A stretch of 61,307 bases of DNA from Catellatospora coxensis (GTDB lineage Bacteria; Actinomycetota; Actinomycetes; Mycobacteriales; Micromonosporaceae), in contig NZ_BONI01000060.1 of NCBI RefSeq assembly GCF_016862635.1, positions 1 to 61,307 on the forward strand, written 5' to 3'. The notes under the pieces were generated by a model, which was not told the origin of the DNA, did no database searches, and saw only the letters and a list, made by a program, of their open reading frames with translations. Below, one piece after another: positions 33,181-41,955 of this stretch (the first letter of the stretch is position 1; each line of letters begins with the position of its first letter). The translations under genes and the position numbers were made by a program.

Positions 33181-36100
33181 GGTGACTACGGAGCTCGACG
33201 GCGACCCCGCGGTCGCCGTCGCCGAGCTGGCCGGGCAGCGCGCCCCGTTCCTGATCGGCGTACGGCACCACTCGCCCGCGCTGTCGGTCGTGCTGCCCGA
33301 GCTGCTCGACCGGTACGCGCCCGAGGCGCTGCTGCTGGAGCTGCCCCCGGAGCTGGGCGAGTGGCTGCCCTGGCTGGCCGACCCGGACACCACCGCGCCC
33401 GTCGCCCTGGCGGGCGCGGTGGGGGACGCGGGTCTGGCGTTCTACCCGTTCGCGGACTTCTCCCCGGAGCTGGCCGCCGTGCGCTGGGCGCACCGGCACG
33501 GCGTGCCCGTGGTGCCGTGCGACCTGCCGCTGGCAGACCGCGCCTGGCACGAGCGGGAACAGCCCGCGGCGGGCCCGGCCGGGCAGCGGCTGTCGCTGGC
33601 CGGGGCGCTCAAGGGTGCCGCGACCGGCCGCGCCGACGAGGACATGTGGGACCGGATGGTCGAGGCCCGCGCGCCGGGCGCCGACGCCGAGGCGGTACGC
33701 CGGGCGGCGCTGCTGGTCGGCTGGGCGCTGCGCCGCGACGCCGAGACCGGGGACGGGGTGTCCACCCTGGACCTGCGCCGGGAGGCGTACATGCGCGGCT
33801 GCCTGGCCGAGCACGCCGGGCAGCAGGTCGCGATGCTGGTCGGCGCGTTCCACGCCCCGGCTCTGCGCGCGGCGGGACCGGCGAACCCGGCCCCGGTGGG
33901 CGGCAAGGTGGTCACCTCGCTGGTGCCGTACACCTTCGGGCTGCTCGACGCCCGGTCCGGCTATCCGGCGGGTATCCGCGACCCGCAGTGGCAGCAGTCC
34001 GTGCTCGCCGCCGCGGGCGACCCGGCCCAGGTCGAGGCGGCGGCGCTGGCCGCCGTCGTCGCGGTGGCCGCCCGGGTGCGCGCCGCCGGGCACCCGGCCG
34101 GGCCCGCCGAGGCCCGCGAGGCCGTGCGGCTCGCCGTCGACCTGGCCCGGCTGCGCGGCCTGCCCGCGCCGGGCCGCGGCGAGCTGGTCGAGGCGCTGCA
34201 GAGCGTGCTCGCCCACGGCGAGGTGCTCGGCCGTGGCCGCGTCGTCGCCACCGCGATGGAGCACGTGATGGTGGGGGACCGCCGCGGCCGCCTGGCCGCG
34301 GGAACCCCGCGCTCGGGCCTCGGACCCGCGGTCCGCGAGCTGCTGGCGTCCCTGCGGCTGCCCGGCCCCGGCGACGCCGCCAAGGACGTCCGCCTCGACC
34401 CGCTGCGCTCCGACCTGGACCGCCGCCGCGAGATCACCCTGCAGCGGCTTTCCACCTGCGGGGTCGGGTACGCCGAACCGATCGCCGGCGACGGCGGCGC
34501 GGGCGGCGTCGACGCGATCACCACCCGCTGGCGGCTGCAGTGGACCCCGCACACCGAGGCCGGCATCGAGGTCGCCGGGCTGCGCGGTGTCACCCTGGAA
34601 CAGGCCACCGAGGGCGCGCTCGGCGAGCGCCGCCGCCGCGAGACCGCCGACGGCGGCCCGACGGCGGCCGAGGTCGTCGAAGGCCTGCATGCCGCCGCGA
34701 TGTGCGGGCTGCCCGCACTGGCCGCGCGGCGGCTGGCCGAGGTCGCCGCGGTGGTGCCCGCCCAGGGCTCGCTCACCGAGGCGATGGCGGCGCTGGCCCT
34801 GCTCGACCGGCTGCGCCACGGCCACGTGCCGGGCCTGCCCGAACCCGACCGGGCCGCTGTGACCGAAGCCGCCGAGGCGGTGGAGACCGCCGCCGTCCGG
34901 CAGGTCGACGGGCTCGCCGGCTCCGAGGCCGTCGACGACGCGCGGGCGCTGGCCGCGCTCGCGCAGCGCGCCGAGGCGTCCGGGTCGGCGCTGCGCCTGG
35001 CCGACGCCCTGGCCCGGCTCGCCGCGCGCGGTACGCCGCTGATGGCCGCCGCGGCGGGCGCGGTGCGGGTGCTGCTCGGCCACGTGCCGCCGGAGGAGTT
35101 CGGGGTGCGGGTGGCGTCCTGGGTGGACACCGCCGGCACCGACGACGCCCGCCGCGCCCTGCAAGGGCACGTCAGCGGCCTGCTGGCCGTCGCCGAGCCG
35201 CTGCTGCAGGCCGCCGAGGGTGTGCTGACCGGGCTGCTCGACCGCGTCGAGAACCTGCCCGACGAGGCGTTCCTGCACCGGCTGCCCGCGCTGCGCGGCG
35301 GCTTCCACACGGCCAGCCCCGCCGGGCGCGACCGGCTGCTGGCCGTGGTCGACGAACGCCTCGGCGGGCACGACGTGGCCGACCTCGGCGACGTCGACGA
35401 CCCGGACGCCCTGCTGGCCCGGCTGCTCGCCGACCGGGCCGGGCGAGCCGCGCTGGAGCAGCTGGGGCTGCTCGCGGCCACCGGACCGGAACACGGCGAG
35501 GGTGCCGGCGCCGGTCCGACCGCGACGGATCCGGATCTTCCGGCCGCTGATCCGGGGAACACCGGCGGCCCGGCGCGGCTCACCGGCGAGCCCGTCCGGC
35601 GACCGCCGAGCGCGGAGCTGTCGCCGGCCGACCGCTGGCGGCTCATCCTGGGTCGCGACCGCAGCGGCATGGGCGGCAAGGCCAAGCGGTACGCCACCGC
35701 GCTCGACGAGCTCTACGGCAGGGGGCGGGGCGAGGGCGCACGTGAGGACCGCGGCGCGGGAGCGGGGCGCGAACCGTCGTTCCCGGGCGTACGCGAATGG
35801 TCCGAGGAGCTGTCCGCGCTGTTCGGGCCGGGCGTACGTGAGGAGGTGCTGGCCGCCGCCGTGGAGTCCGGCCGCCTCGACGCCGCGCTGGAGCTCGACC
35901 CCGCCGCGGTGCGCCCCTCGATGGACCTGCTGCGTGACGTGCTGTCGCTGGCCGGGGGACTGCCCGAGGGCATCGTGGCCCGGCTGCGCCCGCTGGTGGC
36001 CCGCATCATCGCGGAGCTGACCAGGGAACTGGCCACCACGCTGCGCCCGGCGCTCAACGGCCTCACCACGCCCCGGCCCACCTCCCGGCCGGGCGGGCGG

Positions 36101-36715
36101 CTCGACCTGGCCCGCACCCTGCGGGCCAACCTCGCGACCAGCCGCCGCGACGCGGACGGCCGGGTCACCGTGGTGCCCGAACGTCCCGTCTTCCGCACCC
36201 GCGCCCGCCGTGGCGTGGACTGGCGGCTGGTGCTGGTCGTGGACGTGTCCGGCTCCATGGAGGCGTCGGTGATCTGGTCGGCGCTGACCGCGTCGGTGCT
36301 GGCCGGGGTGCCCGCGCTGACGACGCACTTCGTCGCGTTCTCCACCGAGGTGGTGGACCTGACCGACCGCGTCGGCGACCCGCTGAGCCTGCTGCTGGAG
36401 GTGAAGGTCGGCGGCGGCACGCACATCGCGGCCGGGCTGCGGCACGCCCGCTCGCTGGTCACCGTGCCCACCCGCACGCTGGTGGTGCTGGTCAGCGACT
36501 TCGAGGAGGGATACCCCATGGGCGGCCTGCTGGCCGAGGTGCGCGCGCTGGTGGAGTCCGGCGCGACCGTGCTGGGCTGCGCCAGCCTCGACGACGAGGG
36601 ACGGCCGCGGTACTCGGTGTCGGCCGCGGGACAGCTGGTCGCGGCCGGGATGCCGATCGCGGCGCTGAGCCCGCTCGAACTGGCCCGCTGGGTCGGAGAG
36701 CAGGTGCGCGCATGA
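33161..36715 (+). CDS. DUF5682-VWA fusion protein (YehM/YehP-like)
   Basis: 1,184-residue protein. The N-terminus has the DUF5682 signature (LIGVRHHSPALSVVLPELLD, then LLLELPPELGEWLPW) and runs as a large helical region to about 780. A disordered Pro/Gly linker (about 780-870) leads to a C-terminal VWA domain with MIDAS residues in VVDVSGSMEAS (about 1026-1036), GGGTHIAAGLRH and VSDFEEGYP. In E. coli the corresponding proteins, YehM and YehP, are separate genes, so this is a natural fusion linking them. GTG at 33161 or ATG at 33164, both inside the MoxR gene. The MoxR ATPase is the expected partner of the VWA domain. Confidence 0.88.
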   Translation: MMSSVAEVTTELDGDPAVAVAELAGQRAPFLIGVRHHSPALSVVLPELLDRYAPEALLLELPPELGEWLPWLADPDTTAPVALAGAVGDAGLAFYPFADFSPELAAVRWAHRHGVPVVPCDLPLADRAWHEREQPAAGPAGQRLSLAGALKGAATGRADEDMWDRMVEARAPGADAEAVRRAALLVGWALRRDAETGDGVSTLDLRREAYMRGCLAEHAGQQVAMLVGAFHAPALRAAGPANPAPVGGKVVTSLVPYTFGLLDARSGYPAGIRDPQWQQSVLAAAGDPAQVEAAALAAVVAVAARVRAAGHPAGPAEAREAVRLAVDLARLRGLPAPGRGELVEALQSVLAHGEVLGRGRVVATAMEHVMVGDRRGRLAAGTPRSGLGPAVRELLASLRLPGPGDAAKDVRLDPLRSDLDRRREITLQRLSTCGVGYAEPIAGDGGAGGVDAITTRWRLQWTPHTEAGIEVAGLRGVTLEQATEGALGERRRRETADGGPTAAEVVEGLHAAAMCGLPALAARRLAEVAAVVPAQGSLTEAMAALALLDRLRHGHVPGLPEPDRAAVTEAAEAVETAAVRQVDGLAGSEAVDDARALAALAQRAEASGSALRLADALARLAARGTPLMAAAAGAVRVLLGHVPPEEFGVRVASWVDTAGTDDARRALQGHVSGLLAVAEPLLQAAEGVLTGLLDRVENLPDEAFLHRLPALRGGFHTASPAGRDRLLAVVDERLGGHDVADLGDVDDPDALLARLLADRAGRAALEQLGLLAATGPEHGEGAGAGPTATDPDLPAADPGNTGGPARLTGEPVRRPPSAELSPADRWRLILGRDRSGMGGKAKRYATALDELYGRGRGEGAREDRGAGAGREPSFPGVREWSEELSALFGPGVREEVLAAAVESGRLDAALELDPAAVRPSMDLLRDVLSLAGGLPEGIVARLRPLVARIIAELTRELATTLRPALNGLTTPRPTSRPGGRLDLARTLRANLATSRRDADGRVTVVPERPVFRTRARRGVDWRLVLVVDVSGSMEASVIWSALTASVLAGVPALTTHFVAFSTEVVDLTDRVGDPLSLLLEVKVGGGTHIAAGLRHARSLVTVPTRTLVVLVSDFEEGYPMGGLLAEVRALVESGATVLGCASLDDEGRPRYSVSAAGQLVAAGMPIAALSPLELARWVGEQVRA

Positions 36716-36798
36716 CCACGACGAGCGAGCAGGGCGAGCGGACCACATGGCAGCGGGTGGCTCGGGCACGTGACGAGCGCAGCGAGGAGCGGGCATGA
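36712..36798 (+). CDS. Intercistronic mini-ORF (28 codons), cluster B
   Basis: ATG overlaps the stop of the DUF5682-VWA gene (ATGA) and the TGA overlaps the ATG of the SWIM gene (ATGA), so one continuous 28-residue frame (MTTTSEQGERTTWQ ... RDERSEERA) bridges the gap. It includes GTGACGAGCGCAGCGAGGAG (36770-36789), which holds the SWIM ribosome binding site. The last eight residues match those of the mini-ORF at 20365-20436 except one. Confidence 0.35.
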   Translation: MTTTSEQGERTTWQRVARARDERSEERA

Positions 36799-38705
36799 GC
36801 GGGCTTCCCGCGGTGACCGCCCCGGCGCTGGCGGAGACGCTCGACGCGCTGCCGGGGCGGCTGCGCAAGAAGGTCGACGACGCCGTCACCCGGGCCGCCG
36901 CCTGGCCGGTGTCCACGGCCGACGGCCAGGTCACGGTCACCGTCGACGAGAGCACCACGGTCACCCTGGTGCTCACCGGCGGCGTGGTGCGCACCGGGGC
37001 CGACGCCCGGTGCAGCTGCCTGCTCGCGCCCAACTGCCTGCACCGGGTGGCGGTGCTGGCCCTGGCCCCGGTACACGACGGCCTCGACGACGAGCCGGAG
37101 CCGGCCGGGTCCGGCGGAGCGGTCGCCGGATCGCCGGTGGCCGGTGGTTCCGCGACCGCGGACAGCGGGCTCGGCGCCGCGGACGGGCAGCGGCCAGGTG
37201 CGGCGAAGACCGGTGACGCGGGATCCTCCGTCGCGGTGACCGGTGACGTGGCAGCAGACGGCGGCGTGCCAGGCGGCGAGCCGGTCGTGCTCCCGCCACG
37301 GCAGCGGGAAGCCGCCGAGGGGCTGTGGCGGGCCGCGGCGGCGGTGCTCGCGGCGGGCACCTCGGGCAGCGGGCTGGTGCTGCGTACCGCGCTGCTGCGG
37401 GCCGTGCACGAGGGCCGGGCCAACGGCCTGCACCGCGCCGCCGCGGCGGGCACCCGGGTCGCCGCCGGGCTGCAGGCGCTGCGTGAGGCGCAGCCGCAGT
37501 TCCGGCTCGCCGAGCTCACCGACGACCTGCGCGAGGTGCTGACCGTCGCGCACCGGCTGCGGGCCGGGGAACTGCCCGCCGAGCAGTCCGCGGACCTGCT
37601 CGGCGTGGCCCGCCGCGGCTACGACCCGCAGGCCGGGCTGCGCCTGTACGGCCTGTGCACGGTGCCCGTCGTCGCCGAGTCCGGATATGCCGGCACGGTC
37701 ACGTACGTCGCGGACCGCGACGGTCGGCTGTGGACGGTCACCGACGTCGCCCCGGGCGGCGCGGACCGGGCCGCCCGCTCCGGCGACACCGTGGTGGCGC
37801 TGGGCGAGGCCGGGCTGAGCCACCGGCAGCTCACTCGCGCGGGCATGATCGTCTCCGGGGGTACGGCGAGCGCCTCGGGGCGGCTCGGCGCGGGCCGGTC
37901 GGTGCGCGCGGTGCGGGCCACCGGAGCGGCCTGGACCGAACCGCCGCTCCGCGCGCTGTGGGAACAGCCGCTGGACGAGCAGGTCAGCCGGGCCTTCGGC
38001 GCGCTGGCCGAGCCCGTCGGCGACCGGGTGGCCGGCTCCGACCTGGTGTTCCTGTCGGTGCGCCTGCGCGGCGCGGCCACCGGCGACGCCGTGCTCGCCG
38101 AGACCCTCGACGGGGCTCCGGTGCTGCTCACGGTCGCGGACGACCACCCGGAGCTGGCCTACCGCGACAACCTGCGGCTGCTCGGAGCGGCGGCGGGCCT
38201 GGAACTGCTGGTGGTGGGCCGCCCCGACCCCGGCCGGCGGGCCACCGTCGAGGCACTGTCGATCGGGACGGCCCCCGGCACCGGTGACGGGCTGCGCCTG
38301 CCGCAGGCCTGGGCCGGCCATGCCGACCTGGGCTACGACCGCCTGCACCGCAGCCAGCTGCTGTCGGGGCAGCAGCCGCCGGCCGTGGCGGGGCGTCCGC
38401 CGGTGACCGGTGATCCGGCGCTGCAACTGCTGCGCCGCCACCTGGAGCGGGTGGTCAGCGGCGGCCGGGCGGTGCACGCGCTCGCCGACGGCCAGGAGCG
38501 CCGGCTGCGGCGGGCCCGCCTGGACCTCGGCGCGTACCTGCTGGCCGAGCTGAGCGGCGCGGCCCGGTTCCGGCCCCGGGACGCGTTCGGCCGCCTCACC
38601 GGCGACGACGCGGAGGCGTTCACCACGGCCTGGCTGGCCGCGGCGGTGTACGAGCAGCACGCCACCTCGGCACTGACCCACGCCACCTGGCTGCCCCGGG
38701 GCTGA
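36795..38705 (+). CDS. SWIM zinc finger protein (YehQ-like)
   Basis: 636-residue protein, last gene of cluster B. The SWIM motif CxCx5CxH is at Cys73, Cys75, Cys81 and His83 (ARCSCLLAPNCLHRV). A low-complexity linker (about 100-160) separates it from a long C-terminal domain with beta segments such as GYAGTVTYVADRDGRLWTVT. SWIM domains bind zinc and are used in DNA or protein contacts. By order in the cluster it matches E. coli YehQ. ATG at 36795 has GAGGAG five bases upstream. A strong terminator follows, closing the operon. Confidence 0.88.
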   Translation: MSGLPAVTAPALAETLDALPGRLRKKVDDAVTRAAAWPVSTADGQVTVTVDESTTVTLVLTGGVVRTGADARCSCLLAPNCLHRVAVLALAPVHDGLDDEPEPAGSGGAVAGSPVAGGSATADSGLGAADGQRPGAAKTGDAGSSVAVTGDVAADGGVPGGEPVVLPPRQREAAEGLWRAAAAVLAAGTSGSGLVLRTALLRAVHEGRANGLHRAAAAGTRVAAGLQALREAQPQFRLAELTDDLREVLTVAHRLRAGELPAEQSADLLGVARRGYDPQAGLRLYGLCTVPVVAESGYAGTVTYVADRDGRLWTVTDVAPGGADRAARSGDTVVALGEAGLSHRQLTRAGMIVSGGTASASGRLGAGRSVRAVRATGAAWTEPPLRALWEQPLDEQVSRAFGALAEPVGDRVAGSDLVFLSVRLRGAATGDAVLAETLDGAPVLLTVADDHPELAYRDNLRLLGAAAGLELLVVGRPDPGRRATVEALSIGTAPGTGDGLRLPQAWAGHADLGYDRLHRSQLLSGQQPPAVAGRPPVTGDPALQLLRRHLERVVSGGRAVHALADGQERRLRRARLDLGAYLLAELSGAARFRPRDAFGRLTGDDAEAFTTAWLAAAVYEQHATSALTHATWLPRG

Positions 38706-38710
38706 CCCGA

Positions 38711-38749
38711 CCCGGCCCGGCCGCGCGGCGACGTCGCGGCCGGGCCGGG
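38711..38749. terminator. Bidirectional GC hairpin closing cluster B
   Basis: CCCGGCCCGGCCGCG (38711-38725) pairs perfectly with CGCGGCCGGGCCGGG (38735-38749), a 15-base stem with a 9-base loop, six bases after the SWIM stop and just before the convergent NmrA-like gene end. Confidence 0.8.
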
Positions 38750-38763
38750 CCGCCGCACCGGCG

Positions 38764-39606
38764 TCAGCCCAGGCGCAGCAGGTCGTCCAGGGTCAGCGGG
38801 GCCACGCCGGTGAGCCGTTCGACGGTGTCGGTGACGGTGGCCAGCTCGCCGTCACGGATCGCCAGGTACGTGCTCACCCAGGCCTCGACCTGCCAGTCCG
38901 GCGCCCCGTACCCGGCCCGGGAGGCGTACGCCTCCTCGACGGTCTCGTCGTGGTAGCCGGTCTCGCGTCCGGTCACGAACGTGATGATCTCGGCGACCTG
39001 CTCCAGGGTCAGCGCCTGCGGCCCGCTCAGCTCGTAGACCTGCCCGCCGTGGCGGCCGGGCTCCCGCAGCACCAGGGCGGCGACGTCGGCCACGTCGTCG
39101 ATCGCGACGCCGGCGACCCGGCCGTCGCCCGCGGGGCCGCGCAGCACCCCGTCGCGCCCGGCGAACAGCGGCAGCATCTCCAGGTAAAGGTTGTTGCGCA
39201 GGAACGTCCACGCCAGCGGCGTGTCCCGCAGGTGCTGCTCGGTGGCCCAGTGGTCGCGGGCGAGCGTGAACGTCGCGTCGGGCGCCGCGCCGAAGAACGA
39301 TGTGTACACCAGCCGCCGCACCCCGGCGGCGACCGCGGCGTCGATGAACGTGCGGTGCTCGGCGACCCGCTCGGCGGACTCCGCCCCGGAGACCATGAAC
39401 AGCGTGTCGACGCCGGTCAGCGCGTCGAGGGCGGCCGCGCGGTCGCCGTACGCCGCGCGGCGTACCTCCGCGCCGGGCAGTTCGGGGGCGCGGGACGGGT
39501 CGCGCACCACGAGGCGCTGGGGCAGCCCGGCCTCGGCCAGGCGGTGGGCCACCCGCGCGCCGAGCCGGCCGGTGGCCCCGGTGACGGCGATCGTCGCCTC
39601 GGACAT
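38764..39606 (-). CDS. NmrA-like NAD(P)-binding reductase
   Basis: 280-residue atypical SDR of the NmrA/QOR2 group. Nucleotide-binding motif IAVTGATGRLGARVAHRL at the N-terminus, then DTLFMVSGAESAERVAEHR and RLVYTSFFGAAPDATFTL. These proteins reduce quinones or sense NAD(P) redox state; the classical YxxxK is absent, as usual for this group. ATG at 39606 has GGAG upstream. Divergent from the acetyltransferase gene. Substrate unknown. Confidence 0.88.
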   Translation of the reverse strand: MSEATIAVTGATGRLGARVAHRLAEAGLPQRLVVRDPSRAPELPGAEVRRAAYGDRAAALDALTGVDTLFMVSGAESAERVAEHRTFIDAAVAAGVRRLVYTSFFGAAPDATFTLARDHWATEQHLRDTPLAWTFLRNNLYLEMLPLFAGRDGVLRGPAGDGRVAGVAIDDVADVAALVLREPGRHGGQVYELSGPQALTLEQVAEIITFVTGRETGYHDETVEEAYASRAGYGAPDWQVEAWVSTYLAIRDGELATVTDTVERLTGVAPLTLDDLLRLG

Positions 39607-39700
39607 GGCATCTCCTGCCTGCTGGAGTGTTTTCTCATGTTATGCGCCCGCTGCGGGACGGGGCTGGCGGCGCGACGACGGGGACCGCAAGGATGTGACC

Positions 39701-40522
39701 GTGACCTGGTCCACCGCCACCGACGTCCACGCCCTGCTCGACGCGGCGGGAGAGTTCCTGCGCTCGCGCCCGGTCGAGCACACGGCGCTGCTCACCGAGG
39801 CCGCCTACCTCCAGGCCCGCCCGAGCGCCGTCCCCGACCAGCATCACGGCTGGTGGCGGGGAAGCGATGGCGAGGTCGCGGGGGCCTTCCTGCGAGCGCC
39901 GGGGCACGCGCCGATCCTGTCCCTGCTGCCCGACACGGCGATCGCCGCCCTGTTCGACGCGCTCGGCGAAGTCGACGCGGTGGGTGTGGACGGCGGCCTG
40001 GTCGACCGGGTGGCCGAGGCGTGGCGGGCCGCTCGCGGCGACCGGCCCGTCGAGCGTTCGCGCATCACGCTGTACCGGCTCGCGGAGTTCACGCCGCCGA
40101 CGCCGCCGCCCGGCCGGGCCCGCGTCGCCGGGCCCGCCGACCGGGACCTGCTTCTGACCTGGTTCCACGAGCTGATGGCCGCCTACCCGGACGACCCCAG
40201 CGAGGCCGCGTACGTGGTGGACGACCCGCTCGGCTTCGGCGGCATCACGCTGTGGGAGGAGGCGGCCGGGCCGGTGGCGATGGCGGGTCGCAGCAGGCTG
40301 GTGGCCGGGATGGTCCGGCTGGGCGCGGTGCACGCGCCGGGCGGCGACGACGCCCATGCCGACGCGGTGTTCGCCGCGTCCTGTGCCGCCGCCACCGAGA
40401 TCGCCGACCATGTGCTGGTCTTCGCCGGGAGCGCGGCCGCGGGCGCGAAGTACCGCGCGCTGGGCTTCCGGCCGGTGCTGGACCGGGTGATGCTCGGCGC
40501 CCGGCCTGCGGGGTCGTCCTGA
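39701..40522 (+). CDS. GNAT-family N-acetyltransferase
   Basis: 273-residue acetyltransferase. The N-terminal half looks like a degenerate GNAT repeat (EFLRSRPVEHTALLTEAAYL). The C-terminal half has the GNAT fold with the acetyl-CoA segment near GMVRLGAVHAPGGDDAHADA and the terminal LVFAGSAAAGAKYRALGFRP motif. GTG at 39701 has AAGGA seven bases upstream; a GTG six bases earlier is too close to the ribosome binding site. Substrate unknown. Confidence 0.85.
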   Translation: MTWSTATDVHALLDAAGEFLRSRPVEHTALLTEAAYLQARPSAVPDQHHGWWRGSDGEVAGAFLRAPGHAPILSLLPDTAIAALFDALGEVDAVGVDGGLVDRVAEAWRAARGDRPVERSRITLYRLAEFTPPTPPPGRARVAGPADRDLLLTWFHELMAAYPDDPSEAAYVVDDPLGFGGITLWEEAAGPVAMAGRSRLVAGMVRLGAVHAPGGDDAHADAVFAASCAAATEIADHVLVFAGSAAAGAKYRALGFRPVLDRVMLGARPAGSS

Positions 40523-40561
40523 GCGGCCGCGATACGGACTACCATGGTGGTTGAGGCCACG

Positions 40562-40816
40562 ATGACCAGACACCCGCCGGACGGCACCCACGACCATCCG
40601 TACAGCGCGCTGAACCTGCGCCTGGCGCTGGCCGGGTTCGGGCTGGTGTTCGCGGGCGTGCTGGCGGTGATCTCGTTCGCCTTCGGACTGGGCTGGCTGG
40701 GCTGGCTGTGCGTGCTGCTGATGGCCGTGACGGTCGTCGACCTGATCGTGATCACCCGCCGCCGGAGGCAGCGCCGCCGCGAGGACCACGGCGCGCCGCA
40801 CTCGCTTTTCGAGTGA
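40562..40816 (+). CDS. Small membrane protein (DUF6343-like)
   Basis: 84-residue protein with two membrane helices (LRLALAGFGLVFAGVLAVIS and GWLGWLCVLLMAVTVVDLIV) and a very basic C-terminus (RRRRQRRRED). The segment YSALNLRLALAGFGLVF recalls the actinobacterial DUF6343 family. ATG at 40562 has GAGG five bases upstream; an in-frame ATG at 40544 is an alternative. Function unknown. Confidence 0.7.
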   Translation: MTRHPPDGTHDHPYSALNLRLALAGFGLVFAGVLAVISFAFGLGWLGWLCVLLMAVTVVDLIVITRRRRQRRREDHGAPHSLFE

Positions 40817-40884
40817 GCCGTCCGTGCGAAACGGACCCCGGTGAAGCGGGCTGCCGTGCAGGTCAGGCGGCATAAAATCAAGAC

Positions 40885-41238
40885 ATGATCAACGGTATGC
40901 ATGCTCTGATCTACAGCACGAACGCCGACGCCGACCGCGCCTTCTTCCGCGACGTGCTCGGCTTCCCGCACGTGGACACCGGTGAGGGCTGGTTGATCTT
41001 CAAGGCTCCGCCCGCCGAGATCGCGTTCCACCCGGCCGAGGCGCACACCCGCTGCGAGCTCTACCTGACTGTGGACGACGTCGAGTCCACGGTGGCGCAG
41101 TGGGGTGAGCGCGGCCTGGAGGTCATCGTCGCGCCGACCGTGCGCGAGTGGGGCACCGAGGCCGTGGTGCGCCTGCCCGGCGGCGCGACCCTGGGCGTCT
41201 ACCGGCCCACCCACGCCACCGCGTACAGCGCGGCCTGA
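40885..41238 (+). CDS. VOC-family (glyoxalase/bleomycin resistance-like) protein
   Basis: 117-residue single-domain vicinal-oxygen-chelate protein with the paired beta-alpha-beta-beta-beta pattern: MHALIYSTNADADRAFFRDV, GWLIFKAPPAEIAFHPAEAH and ELYLTVDDVESTVAQWGERG, ending LPGGATLGVYRPTH. His39-type and Glu metal ligands cannot be fixed with certainty; the C-terminal Glu common in glyoxalase I is missing, which fits a binding or isomerase-type VOC protein. Target unknown. Confidence 0.88.
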   Translation: MINGMHALIYSTNADADRAFFRDVLGFPHVDTGEGWLIFKAPPAEIAFHPAEAHTRCELYLTVDDVESTVAQWGERGLEVIVAPTVREWGTEAVVRLPGGATLGVYRPTHATAYSAA

Positions 41239-41268
41239 CCCGCTCGCCGCGCGCTCACCGGCCCCGGC

Positions 41269-41847
41269 TCAGTCCGGGGCCCAGGCGGGGTCGCGGCCGA
41301 ACGCGGCCAGCAGCCGGTCCTGCGGGTCGGACCCGTCGGGCAGGTCGATTCGCGGCCCGATGACCCCGGCCCCGCGGTAGGCGTGCTCCTCGGTGTCGAA
41401 CCAGTCCGCGACCACCCGCACCGCCTGCGGATCCAGCTGCGGGTCCACGCCCAGCGCCACGGCCAGGTCCCAGGCGTGCACGAGGTGGTCGGCGGTGAGC
41501 TGGTAGGCGTACTCGCTGGCGGCGGTGTCGCCGAAGGACAGATGCACGATGCGGTCCATCGCCCCGGGCGCGGTCACCGCGGCCTCGGCCTCACGCGCGG
41601 CGTCGGCGGCCGCCGCGACCGGGTCCGCGCCCAGCAGGTCGCCGGCGAACCGGTCGCCGACGTCGTCGATGGTCGCCCCGGCGAAGATCGGCACGGTCCA
41701 CCGGTCCTCGCCCACCAGATGGTTGACGAGCGAACGGACGTCCCATTCCGTGCACGGTGTGGGCGAGGTCCACTGCTCCGGCCGCACCTGCGCGACGCGG
41801 TCGGTGAACTCGGCGAGACTGGCCCGGTAGCCGTTCAGCAGGTCCAT
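41269..41847 (-). CDS. TIGR03086-type DinB-like metal-binding protein
   Basis: 192-residue protein of the DinB/maleylpyruvate isomerase N-terminal superfamily. The signature WTSPTPCTEWDVRSLVNHLV with the later TADHLVHAWDLAVALG gives the three His expected to bind a divalent metal. These proteins are thought to act as mycothiol-dependent enzymes in actinobacteria. ATG at 41847; GAGG lies about eight bases upstream. Divergent from the next gene. Confidence 0.88.
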   Translation of the reverse strand: MDLLNGYRASLAEFTDRVAQVRPEQWTSPTPCTEWDVRSLVNHLVGEDRWTVPIFAGATIDDVGDRFAGDLLGADPVAAAADAAREAEAAVTAPGAMDRIVHLSFGDTAASEYAYQLTADHLVHAWDLAVALGVDPQLDPQAVRVVADWFDTEEHAYRGAGVIGPRIDLPDGSDPQDRLLAAFGRDPAWAPD

Positions 41848-41955
41848 GGCATCCACCTCGCCAAGCAGTATATGCAGGCGGAACGGGCCGAGATCCGGCT
41901 TCGGCGACCCGGGTGGCCGGGCGGGACGTACCGTCGGGGGGAGGGGAGGTCCGCC

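Noticed and set aside
32867-37519. 1,550-codon minus-strand open frame
   Set aside because: Shadow of the MoxR, DUF5682-VWA and SWIM genes on the plus strand; repetitive Arg/Gly/Gln-rich composition.
17838-38705. Genomic island acquired by transfer next to the tRNA
   Set aside because: No integrase, transposase, direct repeats or shift in base or codon use could be seen; kept only as a weak hypothesis in the findings.
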